In this document: piece after piece, positions 46,544 to 55,443 of the stretch
How the letters are laid out: each line of letters begins with the position of its first letter
Position numbering within the stretch: the stretch's first letter is position 1
Assembly (NCBI GenBank): GCA_023416515.1
Contig: JAEZHP010000151.1
Location: 1-64,000 of the forward strand
Source: Pseudomonadota bacterium
GTDB taxonomy: Bacteria > Pseudomonadota > Alphaproteobacteria > Sphingomonadales > Sphingomonadaceae
Direction of reading: 5' to 3'
DNA length: 64,000 nt
Position numbers and translations under genes: made by a program
The notes under the pieces: model-generated
What the model saw: only the letters and a program-made list of their open reading frames with translations
The model's database searches: none
What the model was told of the DNA's origin: nothing

Positions 46544-47617
46544 GTGAACCGGCCTGCCCTTTCGGTGGTCATCCCCTGCTACAATGAGGAGGCGTGCCTC
46601 AGGGAGCTACACCGCCGAGTGAGCGCAGCCGCGCGCGAGGCCGTCGGCCCCAGTCACGAGATCGTCCTCATCAACGACGGCTCGCGCGACTCGAGCTGGC
46701 AGGTGATGCAGGAGCTCAGCGCGAGCGACAGCCGGGTGGTGGCGATCAACCTGTCGCGCAACCACGGCCACCAGCTGGCGCTGACCGCGGGCCTCGACCT
46801 GTGCTCGGGCGAGCGCATCCTGATCATCGACGCCGACCTTCAGGACCCGCCGGAACTGCTGTCGCAGATGATGGCCGAGATGGACCGGCAGCGGGCCGAC
46901 GTCGTCTATGCCGTTCGCCGCGGCCGCGAAGGCGAGACGGCGTTCAAGAAGGCGACCGCCAAGATCTTCTACCGGCTGCTCGACAAGCTGACCGACGTCG
47001 AGATCCCGCTCGACACGGGCGATTTCCGACTGATGAGCCGAAGGGCGCTCGACGCCTTCCTCAGCCTTCCCGAGCAGGCGCGGTTCATCCGCGGAATGGT
47101 CTCCTGGGTGGGGTTCCGCCAGGTGCCGTTCCTCTACGACCGCGCCGAGCGCTTCTCGGGAAGCACCAAATATCCGTTGAGGAAGATGATCGCCTTCGCG
47201 CTCGACGCCGTGACCGGCTTCTCGACGGCGCCGCTGAGACTGGCGAGCCATATCGGCCTGTGGCTGGTGCTCGCGAGCGTGCTTCTGCTCATCTACATCG
47301 CCATCGGCTTCCTCACGGGCAGCGCAGTCCAGGGATGGACCTCGACGATGCTCGTCGTGGTTCTGCTCGGCGCGGTTCAGATGTTCGTTCTCGGGATGAT
47401 CGGCGAATATCTCGGCCGCCTCTACATCGAGTCCAAGCGCCGGCCGCTCTACATCGTCGCCGATATCGCCGGCGAGGCGCATGGCAGGCCGCAGCTCGGC
47501 CATGTGGCGACGGAGCAAAGCGTGTCCGTCCAATCGGAGCCGGTTGAGGCCCTTCCCTTTCCAGCGCCGGTCCAGGACAAGGACGTCCCAACCCCGGGAC
47601 AGGCCGGTACGGCCTAG
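46544..47617 (+). CDS. GT2 glycosyltransferase, DPM1/GtrB-like
   Basis: 357 aa from GTG 46544, with AGTGGAGA upstream; another GTG at 46508 would add 12 residues. The GT-A fold has SVVIPCYNEE, NDGSRDSS and the metal-binding DADLQDPPE (96-104). The substrate-site GDFRLMSRRALD and ERFSGSTKYPLRKM follow, then two membrane helices (about 230-300). It matches enzymes that load a sugar on undecaprenyl phosphate (GtrB, ArnC, DPM1). A GtrA flippase is encoded nearby at 48353. The last four bases overlap the methyltransferase gene on the other strand. Confidence 0.93.
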   Translation: MNRPALSVVIPCYNEEACLRELHRRVSAAAREAVGPSHEIVLINDGSRDSSWQVMQELSASDSRVVAINLSRNHGHQLALTAGLDLCSGERILIIDADLQDPPELLSQMMAEMDRQRADVVYAVRRGREGETAFKKATAKIFYRLLDKLTDVEIPLDTGDFRLMSRRALDAFLSLPEQARFIRGMVSWVGFRQVPFLYDRAERFSGSTKYPLRKMIAFALDAVTGFSTAPLRLASHIGLWLVLASVLLLIYIAIGFLTGSAVQGWTSTMLVVVLLGAVQMFVLGMIGEYLGRLYIESKRRPLYIVADIAGEAHGRPQLGHVATEQSVSVQSEPVEALPFPAPVQDKDVPTPGQAGTA

Positions 47618-48339
47618 GCGCGCACCACCGCCGCGATCGAGACGCCGGGAGTGAAGGGCAGCCGGGCGATCGCGTGGCGCTCCAGCGCGAAAAGCGTCTC
47701 GAACAGCGCATTGACCGGCTTCGGCGGCAGCTTGTCGTCGCTCTCCTCCTTGCCGGTCAGCCGGCCGGCGAGGCGCGAGGCCGCTGCAAGCGGGAAGAGG
47801 ATGGAGTTGAAATAGCCGACGAACTCCGCCTTCAGCCCAGCCTCCGCGATGACCGCGTTGAGGGTTCGCTTCGAATAGCGTCGTTGGTGGTGATTCACGA
47901 CGTCGTGGGCGCTCCACATCCACTGGAAGGCCGGAACGGTGATCAGGATCGCGCCGCCGGCCTTCAACCGACGCGCGATGCTGACCAGCGCGGCGCGATC
48001 CTCCTCGACATGTTCGAGCACGTCGAGAAGCGCCACCATGTCGTAGCTGCTCTCCGGAACAGCTTTCAGCTCGGGTAGCCGCGCTTCGAGGACCTCGCGG
48101 CCGAGCCGCACACTGGCGACCTGGCGCGCCGCGTCATCGAGCTCGATCGCATCGACATGGCCGAACTGGCCGAGCATGCCGAGATTGTGGCCGGTGCCGC
48201 AGCCGATCTCGAGGATTCGCGCGCCCTTCGGCAGCCTGACCTTGCGCTCGATCAGCGCGGCAAGCACCTCGCGCCGGGCCCGGTACCACCAATGGCGGGT
48301 GTCGAGCTCGGCCATTCGATCATAGACGATCCGTTCCAT
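47614..48339 (-). CDS. Class I SAM-dependent methyltransferase
   Basis: 241 aa from ATG 48339; a TTG at 48360 overlapping the gtrA-like stop would add seven residues. Motif I is ILEIGCGTGHNLGML, with ELDDAAR, VALLDVLEHVEEDRAALV and LKAGGAILITVPAFQWMWSAHD typical of methyltransferases acting on lipid- or sugar-linked substrates. The HHQRRYSKRTL segment recurs in glycan cluster enzymes. No membrane helix is convincing. It is co-directional and close to the GtrA gene. Confidence 0.86.
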   Translation of the reverse strand: MERIVYDRMAELDTRHWWYRARREVLAALIERKVRLPKGARILEIGCGTGHNLGMLGQFGHVDAIELDDAARQVASVRLGREVLEARLPELKAVPESSYDMVALLDVLEHVEEDRAALVSIARRLKAGGAILITVPAFQWMWSAHDVVNHHQRRYSKRTLNAVIAEAGLKAEFVGYFNSILFPLAAASRLAGRLTGKEESDDKLPPKPVNALFETLFALERHAIARLPFTPGVSIAAVVRA

Positions 48340-48352
48340 CAGCGAGGCCCTA

Positions 48353-48766
48353 TCACGCAAACACCCATCGCCGGTTAAGCGTGAAAGTGACGAGCGGGGT
48401 CACGAACAGCATCGGGACGACCGGAGTCCATACCGGCCAGCCGAGCGGCCCGGTCATCGCCCAAACGAACAGGCTGTTGAGGGCGAAGCTGATCAGGCTG
48501 ACGGTGACGAAGCGAAGTGTTCGCCGGGCCGGATTGTCGCGGCTGCCATGGCCGCGGAAGCTGACCTTGCTGTGAAGCACGTAGCCGCTCGCCATCGCCA
48601 CCGCGTAAGCGAGGACGTTGGCGAGCAATGGCGCCACCCCGGAGAGAGCCGCGGCGAGATAGGCGCCCGCCCCGAGCGCGGTGACGAAGCCGCCGACCAG
48701 CCCGAAGCGGATCAATTGTCCCAACACTTCGGAGCTGCGCGCACGCTCCACCCAAGAGATCATCAA
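48353..48766 (-). CDS. GtrA family membrane protein
   Basis: 137 aa with four hydrophobic helices: LIRFGLVGGFVTALGAGAYL, VAPLLANVLAYAVAMASGY, FVTVSLISFALNSLFVWAM and VVPMLFVTPLVTFTLNRRWVF. The N-terminal QLIRFGLVGG and C-terminal NRRWVF are GtrA signatures. GtrA proteins are thought to flip undecaprenyl-phosphate-linked sugars to the periplasmic face. With the GT2 enzyme at 46544 and the polytopic proteins on either side it makes a Gtr-like set. Confidence 0.9.
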   Translation of the reverse strand: MMISWVERARSSEVLGQLIRFGLVGGFVTALGAGAYLAAALSGVAPLLANVLAYAVAMASGYVLHSKVSFRGHGSRDNPARRTLRFVTVSLISFALNSLFVWAMTGPLGWPVWTPVVPMLFVTPLVTFTLNRRWVFA

Positions 48767-48858
48767 TCGATTGGCCTCGTCCTCGAGCCGCCGCGGCGGC
48801 CTTGCCGTTTGCGATGCGTCGAGTAGAGCGGGGCCAGCGGCTTGGAAAGGGGCATGAC

Positions 48859-50631
48859 TTGAACCTCGCGGAGGCGTTCCAGCGCCATTGGCGGCCCCTC
48901 GTGCTGCTTTTCTGGCTCTGCACGGCGGTCTATCTCATCTGGGAGAGGTGGACCGGGATCCACGGTTTCGCCCTCGGCGACACCGACGACAACCTGCGCA
49001 TCATGCAGGTGCGGGCGCTTCTCGACGGCCAGGGCTGGTTCGACCTCAGGCAATATCGGTTGAGCCCGCCCGAAGGGCTCAACATGCACTGGTCGCGGCT
49101 TCCGGATCTCCCGATCGCCGGCCTCTACCTGCTTCTCAAGCCGCTGTTCGGCGGAATGATCGCCGAGCGCTGGGCGGTCGCGATCGCGCCGCTGCTGCCG
49201 CTTCTGCTCGCGATGGGCGCGCTGGCCTTGGCCGCTCGGCGGCTGCTTTCGCCCTACGCCTTTTGGCTCGGCCCCGCGATCCTCGTCTCCGGCGGCTCCG
49301 CGAGGGCGATGTTCGCGCCGCTCCGAATCGATCATCACAATTGGCAGCTTGCAATGCTCGCCGTGGTCGTCGCCGGACTTGCCGACCCCAACCGAAAGCG
49401 CGGCGGGATAACCGTCGGAGTGGCGACGGCGCTGTCGCTGGCGATCGGGCTCGAGATGCTTCTCTATCTCGCCGTCGCCGGAGCGGCGATCGGACTTCGC
49501 TGGATCGTCGACCGCGCCGAATCGGAGCGGCTCGCCTCCTACGGTATCAGCCTCGCCGGGGGCACGGCCCTGGGCTTCCTCATCTTCGCCTCGGAAGCGA
49601 ACCGCCTTCCCGTCTGCGACGCGCTGTCGCCGGTATGGCTTTCCGTGATGCTGCTCGCCGGGGCCGTCGCCCTGGTCCTGTCGTGGCTTCGGCTCCAATC
49701 TTGGTGGCTTCGCCTGGCCGCAGGCGCGACCGGCGGAGCGCTGCTCGCCGGCTTCTACGCCCTCGCCTGGCCGAACTGCCTGGGACGGCTGGAGGGCGTT
49801 CCTCCGGAGCTCGCCGAGCTCTGGCTCAACAATGTTCGCGAGGCGATGCCGCTCTATCGCCACGGCACCACCACCACGATCCTGATCGCCGCCCTGCCCG
49901 CCATCGGACTGATCGGCTATCTGGTGATGCTGTGGCGAACCCGCCGCGAGCCCGACCTGCTCCTGCGCTGGGGACCGATCGCGGCGATGGCCGCGCTCGC
50001 CGCCGCACTCCTGCTGTGGCAGACCCGCGCCGCCGCCGCGTCGCAGCTGCTCGCGGTGATGGGCGCCGCCGGGCTCGGCTGGACCCTGATCACCTGGTTC
50101 CACGCGCGCGACAACATGCTCGTTCGGGTCGGCGGAATCGTCGGCGCCTTCATGCTCGTCTCGGGGGCCCTGTCAGGGCAAGCGGCGGGCTGGTTCGACA
50201 AGCCGGAGCCGATGACCCCCGCGCGCCAGGCGATCAACCGCGCCAACAACAGCTGCCCGACCGTGGCGGCGCTGCGTCCGATCGCGATGCAGCCGAGGGG
50301 CTATGTTCTGACCTTCAACGACCTCGGCCCGCGCCTGGTCACGCTGACCCATCACGACGCGATATCGGGGCCCTATCACCGCAACCACCAGGCGATCCTC
50401 GACGTGATGCACGCCTTCCGCGGCGACGAGGCCAGCGCTCACGCGATCATCGAGCGCCGCGGTATCGACTATGTGCTGATCTGCCCGAACATGTCGGAGT
50501 CGACGATCTACCGAGCGGCCGCGCCGAACGGCTTCTACGCCCAGCTCAGCCGCGGGCGAGTGCCAAGGTGGCTGGAGCCGATCTCCCTTCCGGCTAATTC
50601 CCCCTACCGGATGTGGCGGGTGAGGCGCTGA
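48859..50631 (+). CDS. Polytopic membrane protein, putative GT-C/oligosaccharyltransferase-like
   Basis: 590 aa if begun at TTG 48859, which follows GGAAAGGGG by six bases; ATG 48814 in frame would add 15 residues. About 11 hydrophobic segments. The first periplasmic loop contains ALGDTDDNLRIMQVRALLDG with the Asp-Thr-Asp-Asp motif, resembling the acidic motif of STT3/PMT-type GT-C enzymes, then GLNMHWSRLPDLPIAG. The C-terminal 100 residues are soluble (HHDAISGPYHRNHQ). Transfer of a lipid-linked sugar is inferred from this and from the neighbouring gtrA and GT2 genes. Confidence 0.72.
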   Translation: MNLAEAFQRHWRPLVLLFWLCTAVYLIWERWTGIHGFALGDTDDNLRIMQVRALLDGQGWFDLRQYRLSPPEGLNMHWSRLPDLPIAGLYLLLKPLFGGMIAERWAVAIAPLLPLLLAMGALALAARRLLSPYAFWLGPAILVSGGSARAMFAPLRIDHHNWQLAMLAVVVAGLADPNRKRGGITVGVATALSLAIGLEMLLYLAVAGAAIGLRWIVDRAESERLASYGISLAGGTALGFLIFASEANRLPVCDALSPVWLSVMLLAGAVALVLSWLRLQSWWLRLAAGATGGALLAGFYALAWPNCLGRLEGVPPELAELWLNNVREAMPLYRHGTTTTILIAALPAIGLIGYLVMLWRTRREPDLLLRWGPIAAMAALAAALLLWQTRAAAASQLLAVMGAAGLGWTLITWFHARDNMLVRVGGIVGAFMLVSGALSGQAAGWFDKPEPMTPARQAINRANNSCPTVAALRPIAMQPRGYVLTFNDLGPRLVTLTHHDAISGPYHRNHQAILDVMHAFRGDEASAHAIIERRGIDYVLICPNMSESTIYRAAAPNGFYAQLSRGRVPRWLEPISLPANSPYRMWRVRR

Positions 50632-50647
50632 CCTGTCGCACCCGAAG

Positions 50648-50687
50648 CCGCTCATCCTGAGGGGCCGCTGAGCCAGTCGAAGGGGGG
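50648..50687. repeat. Degenerate REP-like element
   Basis: CCGCTCATCCTGAGG (50648-50662), then CTGAGCCAGTCGAAGG (50668-50683). It resembles one arm of the palindromic repeat at 899-975 (CGCTCGTCCCGAGCG ... GTCGAGGGG). It fills the gap between two convergent genes and could double as a transcription barrier. There is no T tract. Confidence 0.5.
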
Positions 50688-50708
50688 GTTCGAAGCCGCC
50701 CGACCCCC

Positions 50709-51326
50709 TCAAGCGATCGTCGCGACGATTCCGTCGAGAACGAACTGGACCGCGAGAGCCGCGAGGATCACGCCGAGAAGGCGGGTGATCATCCCCTCGA
50801 GCTTCTCACCGATCAGGCGCATCAGCGGACCGGCGGCGAGCAAGGCCGCGAGCGTAAGAAGAAGGATGCAGGCGAGCGCACCAAGCACGATCAAAGTGCC
50901 GGCAAGCCCCTCGCTTCGCGCGGTGAGGAGCATGACCGACGCGATCGAGCCCGGTCCGGCGATCATCGGAATGCCCATCGGGAATACCGAGATATCCTCG
51001 ACCTCCCCGTCGCGCTTCACGTCCTCGGCACGGTTGGAGCGCCGCTCCTGGCGCTTCTCGAACACCATCTCGAGCGCGATCAGGAACAGCATGATCCCGC
51101 CGGCGATCTTGAAGGCGCTGAGCGATACGCCGAGCGCACGAAGCAGGTCTTCCCCGAGAACGGCGAAGAAGAGCAGGATCCCAGTCGCGATCAGAACCGA
51201 TCGAACCGCCATCGAGCGGCGGTGAGCGGCGGGCGCGCCCTGGGTGAGGCTGGCGAAAATCGGCGCGCAACCCGGCGGGTCGATGATCACGAAGAAGGTG
51301 ACCAGAGCGGAGACGAACAGCTCCAT
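50709..51326 (-). CDS. MarC family integral membrane protein
   Basis: 205 aa from ATG 51326, which overlaps the folD stop by one base (TGATG). About six helices, with the family motifs FFVIIDPPGCAPIFASLT, AFKIAGGIMLFLIALEMVF and FPMGIPMIAGPGSIASVMLL. A long charged loop KRQERRSNRAEDVKRDGEVED separates the halves. Function of MarC/YchE/YhgN proteins is unknown; a role in multiple-antibiotic resistance was not confirmed. Confidence 0.92.
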   Translation of the reverse strand: MELFVSALVTFFVIIDPPGCAPIFASLTQGAPAAHRRSMAVRSVLIATGILLFFAVLGEDLLRALGVSLSAFKIAGGIMLFLIALEMVFEKRQERRSNRAEDVKRDGEVEDISVFPMGIPMIAGPGSIASVMLLTARSEGLAGTLIVLGALACILLLTLAALLAAGPLMRLIGEKLEGMITRLLGVILAALAVQFVLDGIVATIA

Positions 51327-52213
51327 CACAGGCCTGCCGGTGCCTCCAGCCCGCTGCGGGCGTGCGCAGCGACGAGGGTGTTGCGCAGCAGCATGGAGAT
51401 GGTCATCGGACCGACTCCGCCGGGCACCGGAGTGATCGCTCCTGCGACCTCCCCGGCGGATGGGAAGTCGACGTCGCCGACGAGGCGGCCCTTGCCTTCG
51501 TCGCTCGGCAGCCGGTTGATGCCGACGTCGATCACCGTCGCTCCCGGCTTCAGCCAGTGGCCCTTGACCATTTCCGGCCGGCCGACCGCGGCGACGACGA
51601 TGTCGGCGCGGCGGACGACGCCGGGCAGGTCGCGGGTTCGGCTGTGGGCGATCGTCACGGTGCAATTTTCGGCGAGCAGCAGCTGAGCCATCGGCTTGCC
51701 GACGATGTTGGAGCGGCCGATCACCACCGCTTCGAGACCGCTCAGGCTGCCGAGCTGCTGCTTGAGCAGGTAGAGGCAGCCGAACGGCGTACACGGCACC
51801 AGAGCGGGCAAGCCGACCGCGAGCCGGCCGGCGTTGACGACGTGGAAGCCGTCGACATCCTTGGCTGGGTCGATCGAGGCGATGATCGCCTGCTCGTCGA
51901 TATGGGCCGGAAGCGGCAGCTGGACGAGGATCCCGTCGACGGAATCGTCCGAATTGAGCTTATCGACCAAGGCGAGCAGCTCATCCTGGGAGACGTCAGG
52001 GGAGAGGCGATGCTCGAAGCTCTCCATGCCGGCCTCGAGCGTCGCCTTGCCCTTGGAGCGGACATAGACCTGGCTGGCGGGATCCTCGCCGACCAGCACC
52101 ACTGCGAGACCGGGCGCCCGACCGGTCGCCGCCGAGAAGGCAGGCACCGAAGCCGCGACGCGCGCGCGGATCTCCGCCGCGGCCGCCTTGCCGTCGATGA
52201 GAGTCGCAGCCAC
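51326..52213 (-). CDS. folD: Methylenetetrahydrofolate dehydrogenase/cyclohydrolase FolD
   Basis: 295 aa. This bifunctional enzyme interconverts methylene-THF and formyl-THF, feeding MetF and purine synthesis. The folate-site YVRSKGKATLEAGM carries the catalytic Lys-like K56, and the loop QLPLPAHIDE is conserved. CTPFGCLYLL and VIGRSNIVGKPMAQLLL bind NADP, and GVGPMTISMLLRNT is near the end. It starts two bases after yggT and overlaps marC by one base, so the three are one operon. Confidence 0.96.
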   Translation of the reverse strand: MAATLIDGKAAAAEIRARVAASVPAFSAATGRAPGLAVVLVGEDPASQVYVRSKGKATLEAGMESFEHRLSPDVSQDELLALVDKLNSDDSVDGILVQLPLPAHIDEQAIIASIDPAKDVDGFHVVNAGRLAVGLPALVPCTPFGCLYLLKQQLGSLSGLEAVVIGRSNIVGKPMAQLLLAENCTVTIAHSRTRDLPGVVRRADIVVAAVGRPEMVKGHWLKPGATVIDVGINRLPSDEGKGRLVGDVDFPSAGEVAGAITPVPGGVGPMTISMLLRNTLVAAHARSGLEAPAGL

Positions 52214-52215
52214 GC

Positions 52216-52512
52216 CTAGAGCGGCATGCCGGTGAGGCTGGACCGGATCACGATCTGGATGGCCTTGATCAGGAGCAGCACGACCAGCGGCGAGAAGTCG
52301 ATCCCGCCGAAATCCGGAAGGATCCGGCGGATCGGCCGGTAGATCGGGTCGGTCATCCGGTCGAGCGCCATCAGGAAGCGCCGCATTCCGTCGCTTCGCG
52401 TGTTGATCACGTTGAACGCGACCAGCCAGCTCAGGATCGCCTGACCGATGATCAGGATGATGACGACGTTGAGCAGGAAGTCGATGGCGAGGAGAAGGCC
52501 GGCGAGCATCAT
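52216..52512 (-). CDS. YggT family membrane protein
   Basis: 98 aa. Two hydrophobic segments (about 2-28, LAGLLLAIDFLLNVVIILIIGQ, and about 70-90) flank a conserved RMTDPIYRPIRRILPDFGGIDFSPLVVLLLI. YggT proteins affect cell shape or divisome and osmotic adaptation in other bacteria; the molecular role is unclear. Placement directly before folD is common. The gap to egtD (52513-52630) has no feature that I recognise. Confidence 0.93.
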   Translation of the reverse strand: MMLAGLLLAIDFLLNVVIILIIGQAILSWLVAFNVINTRSDGMRRFLMALDRMTDPIYRPIRRILPDFGGIDFSPLVVLLLIKAIQIVIRSSLTGMPL

Positions 52513-52630
52513 TGATCCCTAGAAAGTTGCGGCGGATGTAGCGGTGGGCCTGCGCGAGGGCAATGCGGGGCCGGCGTCCGGGCCGCAGGGCGCTCGAGCG
52601 AGGGCGTTGCGGGCAGGCCCCGCGCCCCGG

Positions 52631-53578
52631 TCAGGGCGCGAAGCGAGGCGGCTCGGCCTCGGCGAGCAGGATCGCGAACCTGTCGTCCGGATCGGTCCAT
52701 TCGCGCACGACGCCCCAGCCGGCGGCGAGGAGAAGAAGGCGGGCGTCGCGATGGCCGTATTTATGGCTGTTCTCGGTGTGGATGGTCTCGCCCGATCGCA
52801 TCGCGAAGGCCTGGCCGGCGACGCTGAAGCTGGTGTCGCGAACTGCCTCTAGGTGCATCTCGATCCGAGCGTGTGAATCTCGCCAGATCGCGCGGTGGCG
52901 AAAGGCCCCAACGTCGATCGTGCCTTCCAGCTCGCGGTTGATCCGGTGGAGCAGGTTGAGGTTGAACTCGGCGGTGACGCCCTGCGCGTCGTCATAGGCC
53001 GCGAGAAGGGTCTCGACGTCCTTGATCCGGTCCATCCCGATCAGCAGCCAGGAGCCCGAGCCGAGGGTGTCCTTCATCACGCGGAGCAGGTCGACCGCGG
53101 TCCGAGCGACTAGGTTTCCGATCGTCGAGCCGGGGAAGAAGCCGAGCTTGGGCGTTGCGCCAACCTCCGCCGGGAGGGTGATCGGACTCATGAAGTCGGC
53201 CTCCACAGGAAGGACGGGCAGTTTGGGGAAGCGCTTGCGCAATTGTTCGGCGGAATGGCGAAGGAAATCGCCGCTGATGTCGATTGGAACATAGGCGGAA
53301 GGGCTTACCGCCTCGAGAAGGAGCGGAGTCTTGTTCGACGAGCCTGAGCCGAACTCGACGACCGCTTCACCCCCGCCGACAACCTCCGCGACCTCGCAAA
53401 CGATGGCCTTGAGCAAGGCGGTCTCGGTCCGTGTCGGATAATATTCGGGGAGCAAGGTGATCCGCTCGAACAGCTCCGAGCCGCGGCGGTCGTAGAGCCA
53501 GCGCGCGGGCACGGCCCGGATCGGCGCGAAAAGGCCGGCGAGGACATCGTCGCGAAAGGCGTCGGTTCCAGTGGCCAT
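52631..53578 (-). CDS. egtD: L-histidine N-alpha-methyltransferase EgtD
   Basis: 315 aa. It trimethylates histidine to hercynine, the first step of ergothioneine synthesis. Key stretches: LPEYYPTRTETALL, VVEFGSGSSNKTPLLLEA (SAM site), YVPIDISGDFL, FFPGSTIGNL and LLIGMDRIKD (the Asp after GMD), and the C-terminal AMRSGETIHTENSHKY that closes the imidazole pocket. Its ATG overlaps the egtB stop by one base (TGATG), so the pair is coupled. Confidence 0.95.
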   Translation of the reverse strand: MATGTDAFRDDVLAGLFAPIRAVPARWLYDRRGSELFERITLLPEYYPTRTETALLKAIVCEVAEVVGGGEAVVEFGSGSSNKTPLLLEAVSPSAYVPIDISGDFLRHSAEQLRKRFPKLPVLPVEADFMSPITLPAEVGATPKLGFFPGSTIGNLVARTAVDLLRVMKDTLGSGSWLLIGMDRIKDVETLLAAYDDAQGVTAEFNLNLLHRINRELEGTIDVGAFRHRAIWRDSHARIEMHLEAVRDTSFSVAGQAFAMRSGETIHTENSHKYGHRDARLLLLAAGWGVVREWTDPDDRFAILLAEAEPPRFAP

Positions 53579-54834
53579 CAGCCGTCCTTGGCCAGCCTCA
53601 GTCCCGAGAACATCCAGCGCTGATGGGGGTAGAAGAAGTTGCGGTAGGTGGCCCGGACATGGCCGCGCGGCGTTCCGAAGCTGCCGCCGCGGAGCACCAT
53701 CTGCCCGCTCATGAACTTGCCATTATATTCGCCGACCGTGCCTTCGGGCGGCACGAAGCCCGGATAGGGGAGGTAGGCGCTCGCGGTCCATTGCCAGACG
53801 CCGCCGTAGAATTTCTCGCGGCGCGGCGGATGAAGCGGCGACAGCGGCCGCACCGGGCCGGACGAGTCGAACAGGTCGCCCCGCACGGGATCGTCCATGA
53901 TCGTGGCGGCATGTTCCCACTCCGCCTCGGTCGGCAGGCGAGCGCCGGCCCAGCGGGCGAAGGCGTCGGCCTCATAATAGCTGACGTGGCAGACCGGCTC
54001 GTTGGGGTCGACGGGGTGAAGGCCGTCGAGGCCGAAGCGGAGCCAGCCTCCGTCGCCCCGCTCCCAATAGAGCGGCGCTTTGATCCTGTTGGCCTTCGTC
54101 CAGGCCCAGCCGTCCGACAGCCACAGGCGCGGGTCCGAATAGCCGCCGTCGTCGATGAACTCCTGCCATTCGCGGTTCAAGATGACCCGGTCGGCGATCT
54201 GGTAGGGTCGAAGATATTGCCGGTGGCTCGGACCTTCGCAGTCGAAGGCGAAGCCGGTCCCGTCATGACCGATCTCGACCAGGCCGCCCTCCACCATGAC
54301 CATCCGGCACGGATCATAGTCCGGAATCGGCCGGTTGGGGGCGTGGTCGTAGAGAGCTGGCCGCAGCGGATTTTCCGCGAGCGCAGCGAGCATGTCCATG
54401 AGCTGCAGCTCCTGGTGCTGCTGCTCGTGCTGGAGGCCGAGCTCGACCAGGTCCGGCGGCAGAACGTCAATGACGTCATGAATGGCAGCATCGACCGCAT
54501 CGCGATAGGCGAGCACTTCGTCGAGCGAAGGCCGGCTCAACATTCCCCGCCGCGGCCGGGCGTGGCGATCACCCTCACCCTCGTAATAGGAATTGAACAG
54601 ATAGGCCCAACGCTCGTCGTGGAGCCGGTAGCCCGGGACATGGTCGCGCAGAAGGAAGGTCTCGAAGAACCAGGTCGTGTGGGCGAGGTGCCACTTGGCG
54701 GGCGAGGCTTCTTCGTGGGGCTGGATGGTGGCGTCGGCGTCGGACAGCGGCGAGGCGATGGCTCGGCTGAGGCTCCGCACCTCGGCATAGCGTCGGGCGA
54801 GTGCCAAATGGTCCTGCCTTGCCGCCGTGGCCAT
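53578..54834 (-). CDS. egtB: Ergothioneine biosynthesis sulfoxide synthase EgtB
   Basis: 418 aa from ATG 54834. The DinB-like N-domain has the iron-ligand candidates H52 (HLAHTTWFFE) and H136/H140 (HEQQHQEL), in the places known for EgtB. The C-terminal formylglycine-like FGE domain contains NREWQEFIDDGGY, LPTEAEWEHAA, VWQWTASAYLPYPGF and GGSFGTPRGHVRATYRNFF. It joins hercynine to a cysteine-type thiol with O2. EgtA, EgtC and EgtE are absent here, so the donor thiol is open. The gap to pduO is 29 bases. Confidence 0.94.
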   Translation of the reverse strand: MATAARQDHLALARRYAEVRSLSRAIASPLSDADATIQPHEEASPAKWHLAHTTWFFETFLLRDHVPGYRLHDERWAYLFNSYYEGEGDRHARPRRGMLSRPSLDEVLAYRDAVDAAIHDVIDVLPPDLVELGLQHEQQHQELQLMDMLAALAENPLRPALYDHAPNRPIPDYDPCRMVMVEGGLVEIGHDGTGFAFDCEGPSHRQYLRPYQIADRVILNREWQEFIDDGGYSDPRLWLSDGWAWTKANRIKAPLYWERGDGGWLRFGLDGLHPVDPNEPVCHVSYYEADAFARWAGARLPTEAEWEHAATIMDDPVRGDLFDSSGPVRPLSPLHPPRREKFYGGVWQWTASAYLPYPGFVPPEGTVGEYNGKFMSGQMVLRGGSFGTPRGHVRATYRNFFYPHQRWMFSGLRLAKDG

Positions 54835-54863
54835 GTCAGACCCTCCTGCCGCGCCGGTTCGGC

Positions 54864-55430
54864 TCAGCGCGTCGCCCCCGGCTTCCACAGGATATCGCCC
54901 TCGGCACGGGCCGCATAACGCGCTGCGACGAAGAGATGATCCGAGAGGCGGTTGAGATAGGCGAGAGCGAGCGGGTTGAACGCCGCGCCTTCCCCCGCCG
55001 CAACGGCGCTTCGCTCAGCCCGACGGGCGACGGAGCGGGCGAGGTGGAGATAGGCCGACCCCCCGGCGCCGCCCGGCAGAATGAAGCTCGTGAGCGGCGA
55101 CAGCTCTTCGTTCATCACGTCGATCTCGCGCTCGAGCCGGTCGATCTGCGCCTGGACGATGCGCAGGGTCATCTCGCTGGGGGCGAAATCCTCGCCTGGC
55201 GTGGCGAGATCTGCGCCGAGGTCGAACAGTTCGTTCTGGATCCGCGCGAGCATGGCCCTGAGGCCCTCGTCCTCGACATGGAGCAGAGCCACGCCGATCG
55301 CGCTATTCGCCTCGTCGACATCGCCGATCGCCGCCATGCGCGGATCCGACTTGGCGACGCGCGAGCCGTCGACGAGTCCGGTGTCACCCGAGTCTCCCGT
55401 TCGCGTGTAGATCTTGTTGAGCTTGACCAA
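54864..55430 (-). CDS. pduO: Cob(I)alamin adenosyltransferase, PduO type
   Basis: 188 aa. It makes adenosylcobalamin from cob(I)alamin and ATP. The ATP site is YTRTGDSGDTGLVDGSRVAKS near the N-terminus, and GDVDEANSAIG begins the helical bundle. The C-terminal conserved RSVARRAERSAV and ALAYLNRLSDHLFVAARYA complete the family. It sits 13 bases after the twin-transmembrane gene and 29 before egtB, in one tight run with gluQRS. Confidence 0.95.
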   Translation of the reverse strand: MVKLNKIYTRTGDSGDTGLVDGSRVAKSDPRMAAIGDVDEANSAIGVALLHVEDEGLRAMLARIQNELFDLGADLATPGEDFAPSEMTLRIVQAQIDRLEREIDVMNEELSPLTSFILPGGAGGSAYLHLARSVARRAERSAVAAGEGAAFNPLALAYLNRLSDHLFVAARYAARAEGDILWKPGATR

Positions 55431-55443
55431 GGCGTCGAAGCTC

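Noticed and set aside
52509..52700. 63-codon frame on the - strand beside yggT
   Set aside because: It overlaps egtD in another frame, is Arg/Pro/Ala-rich, and has no ribosome-binding site or similarity.
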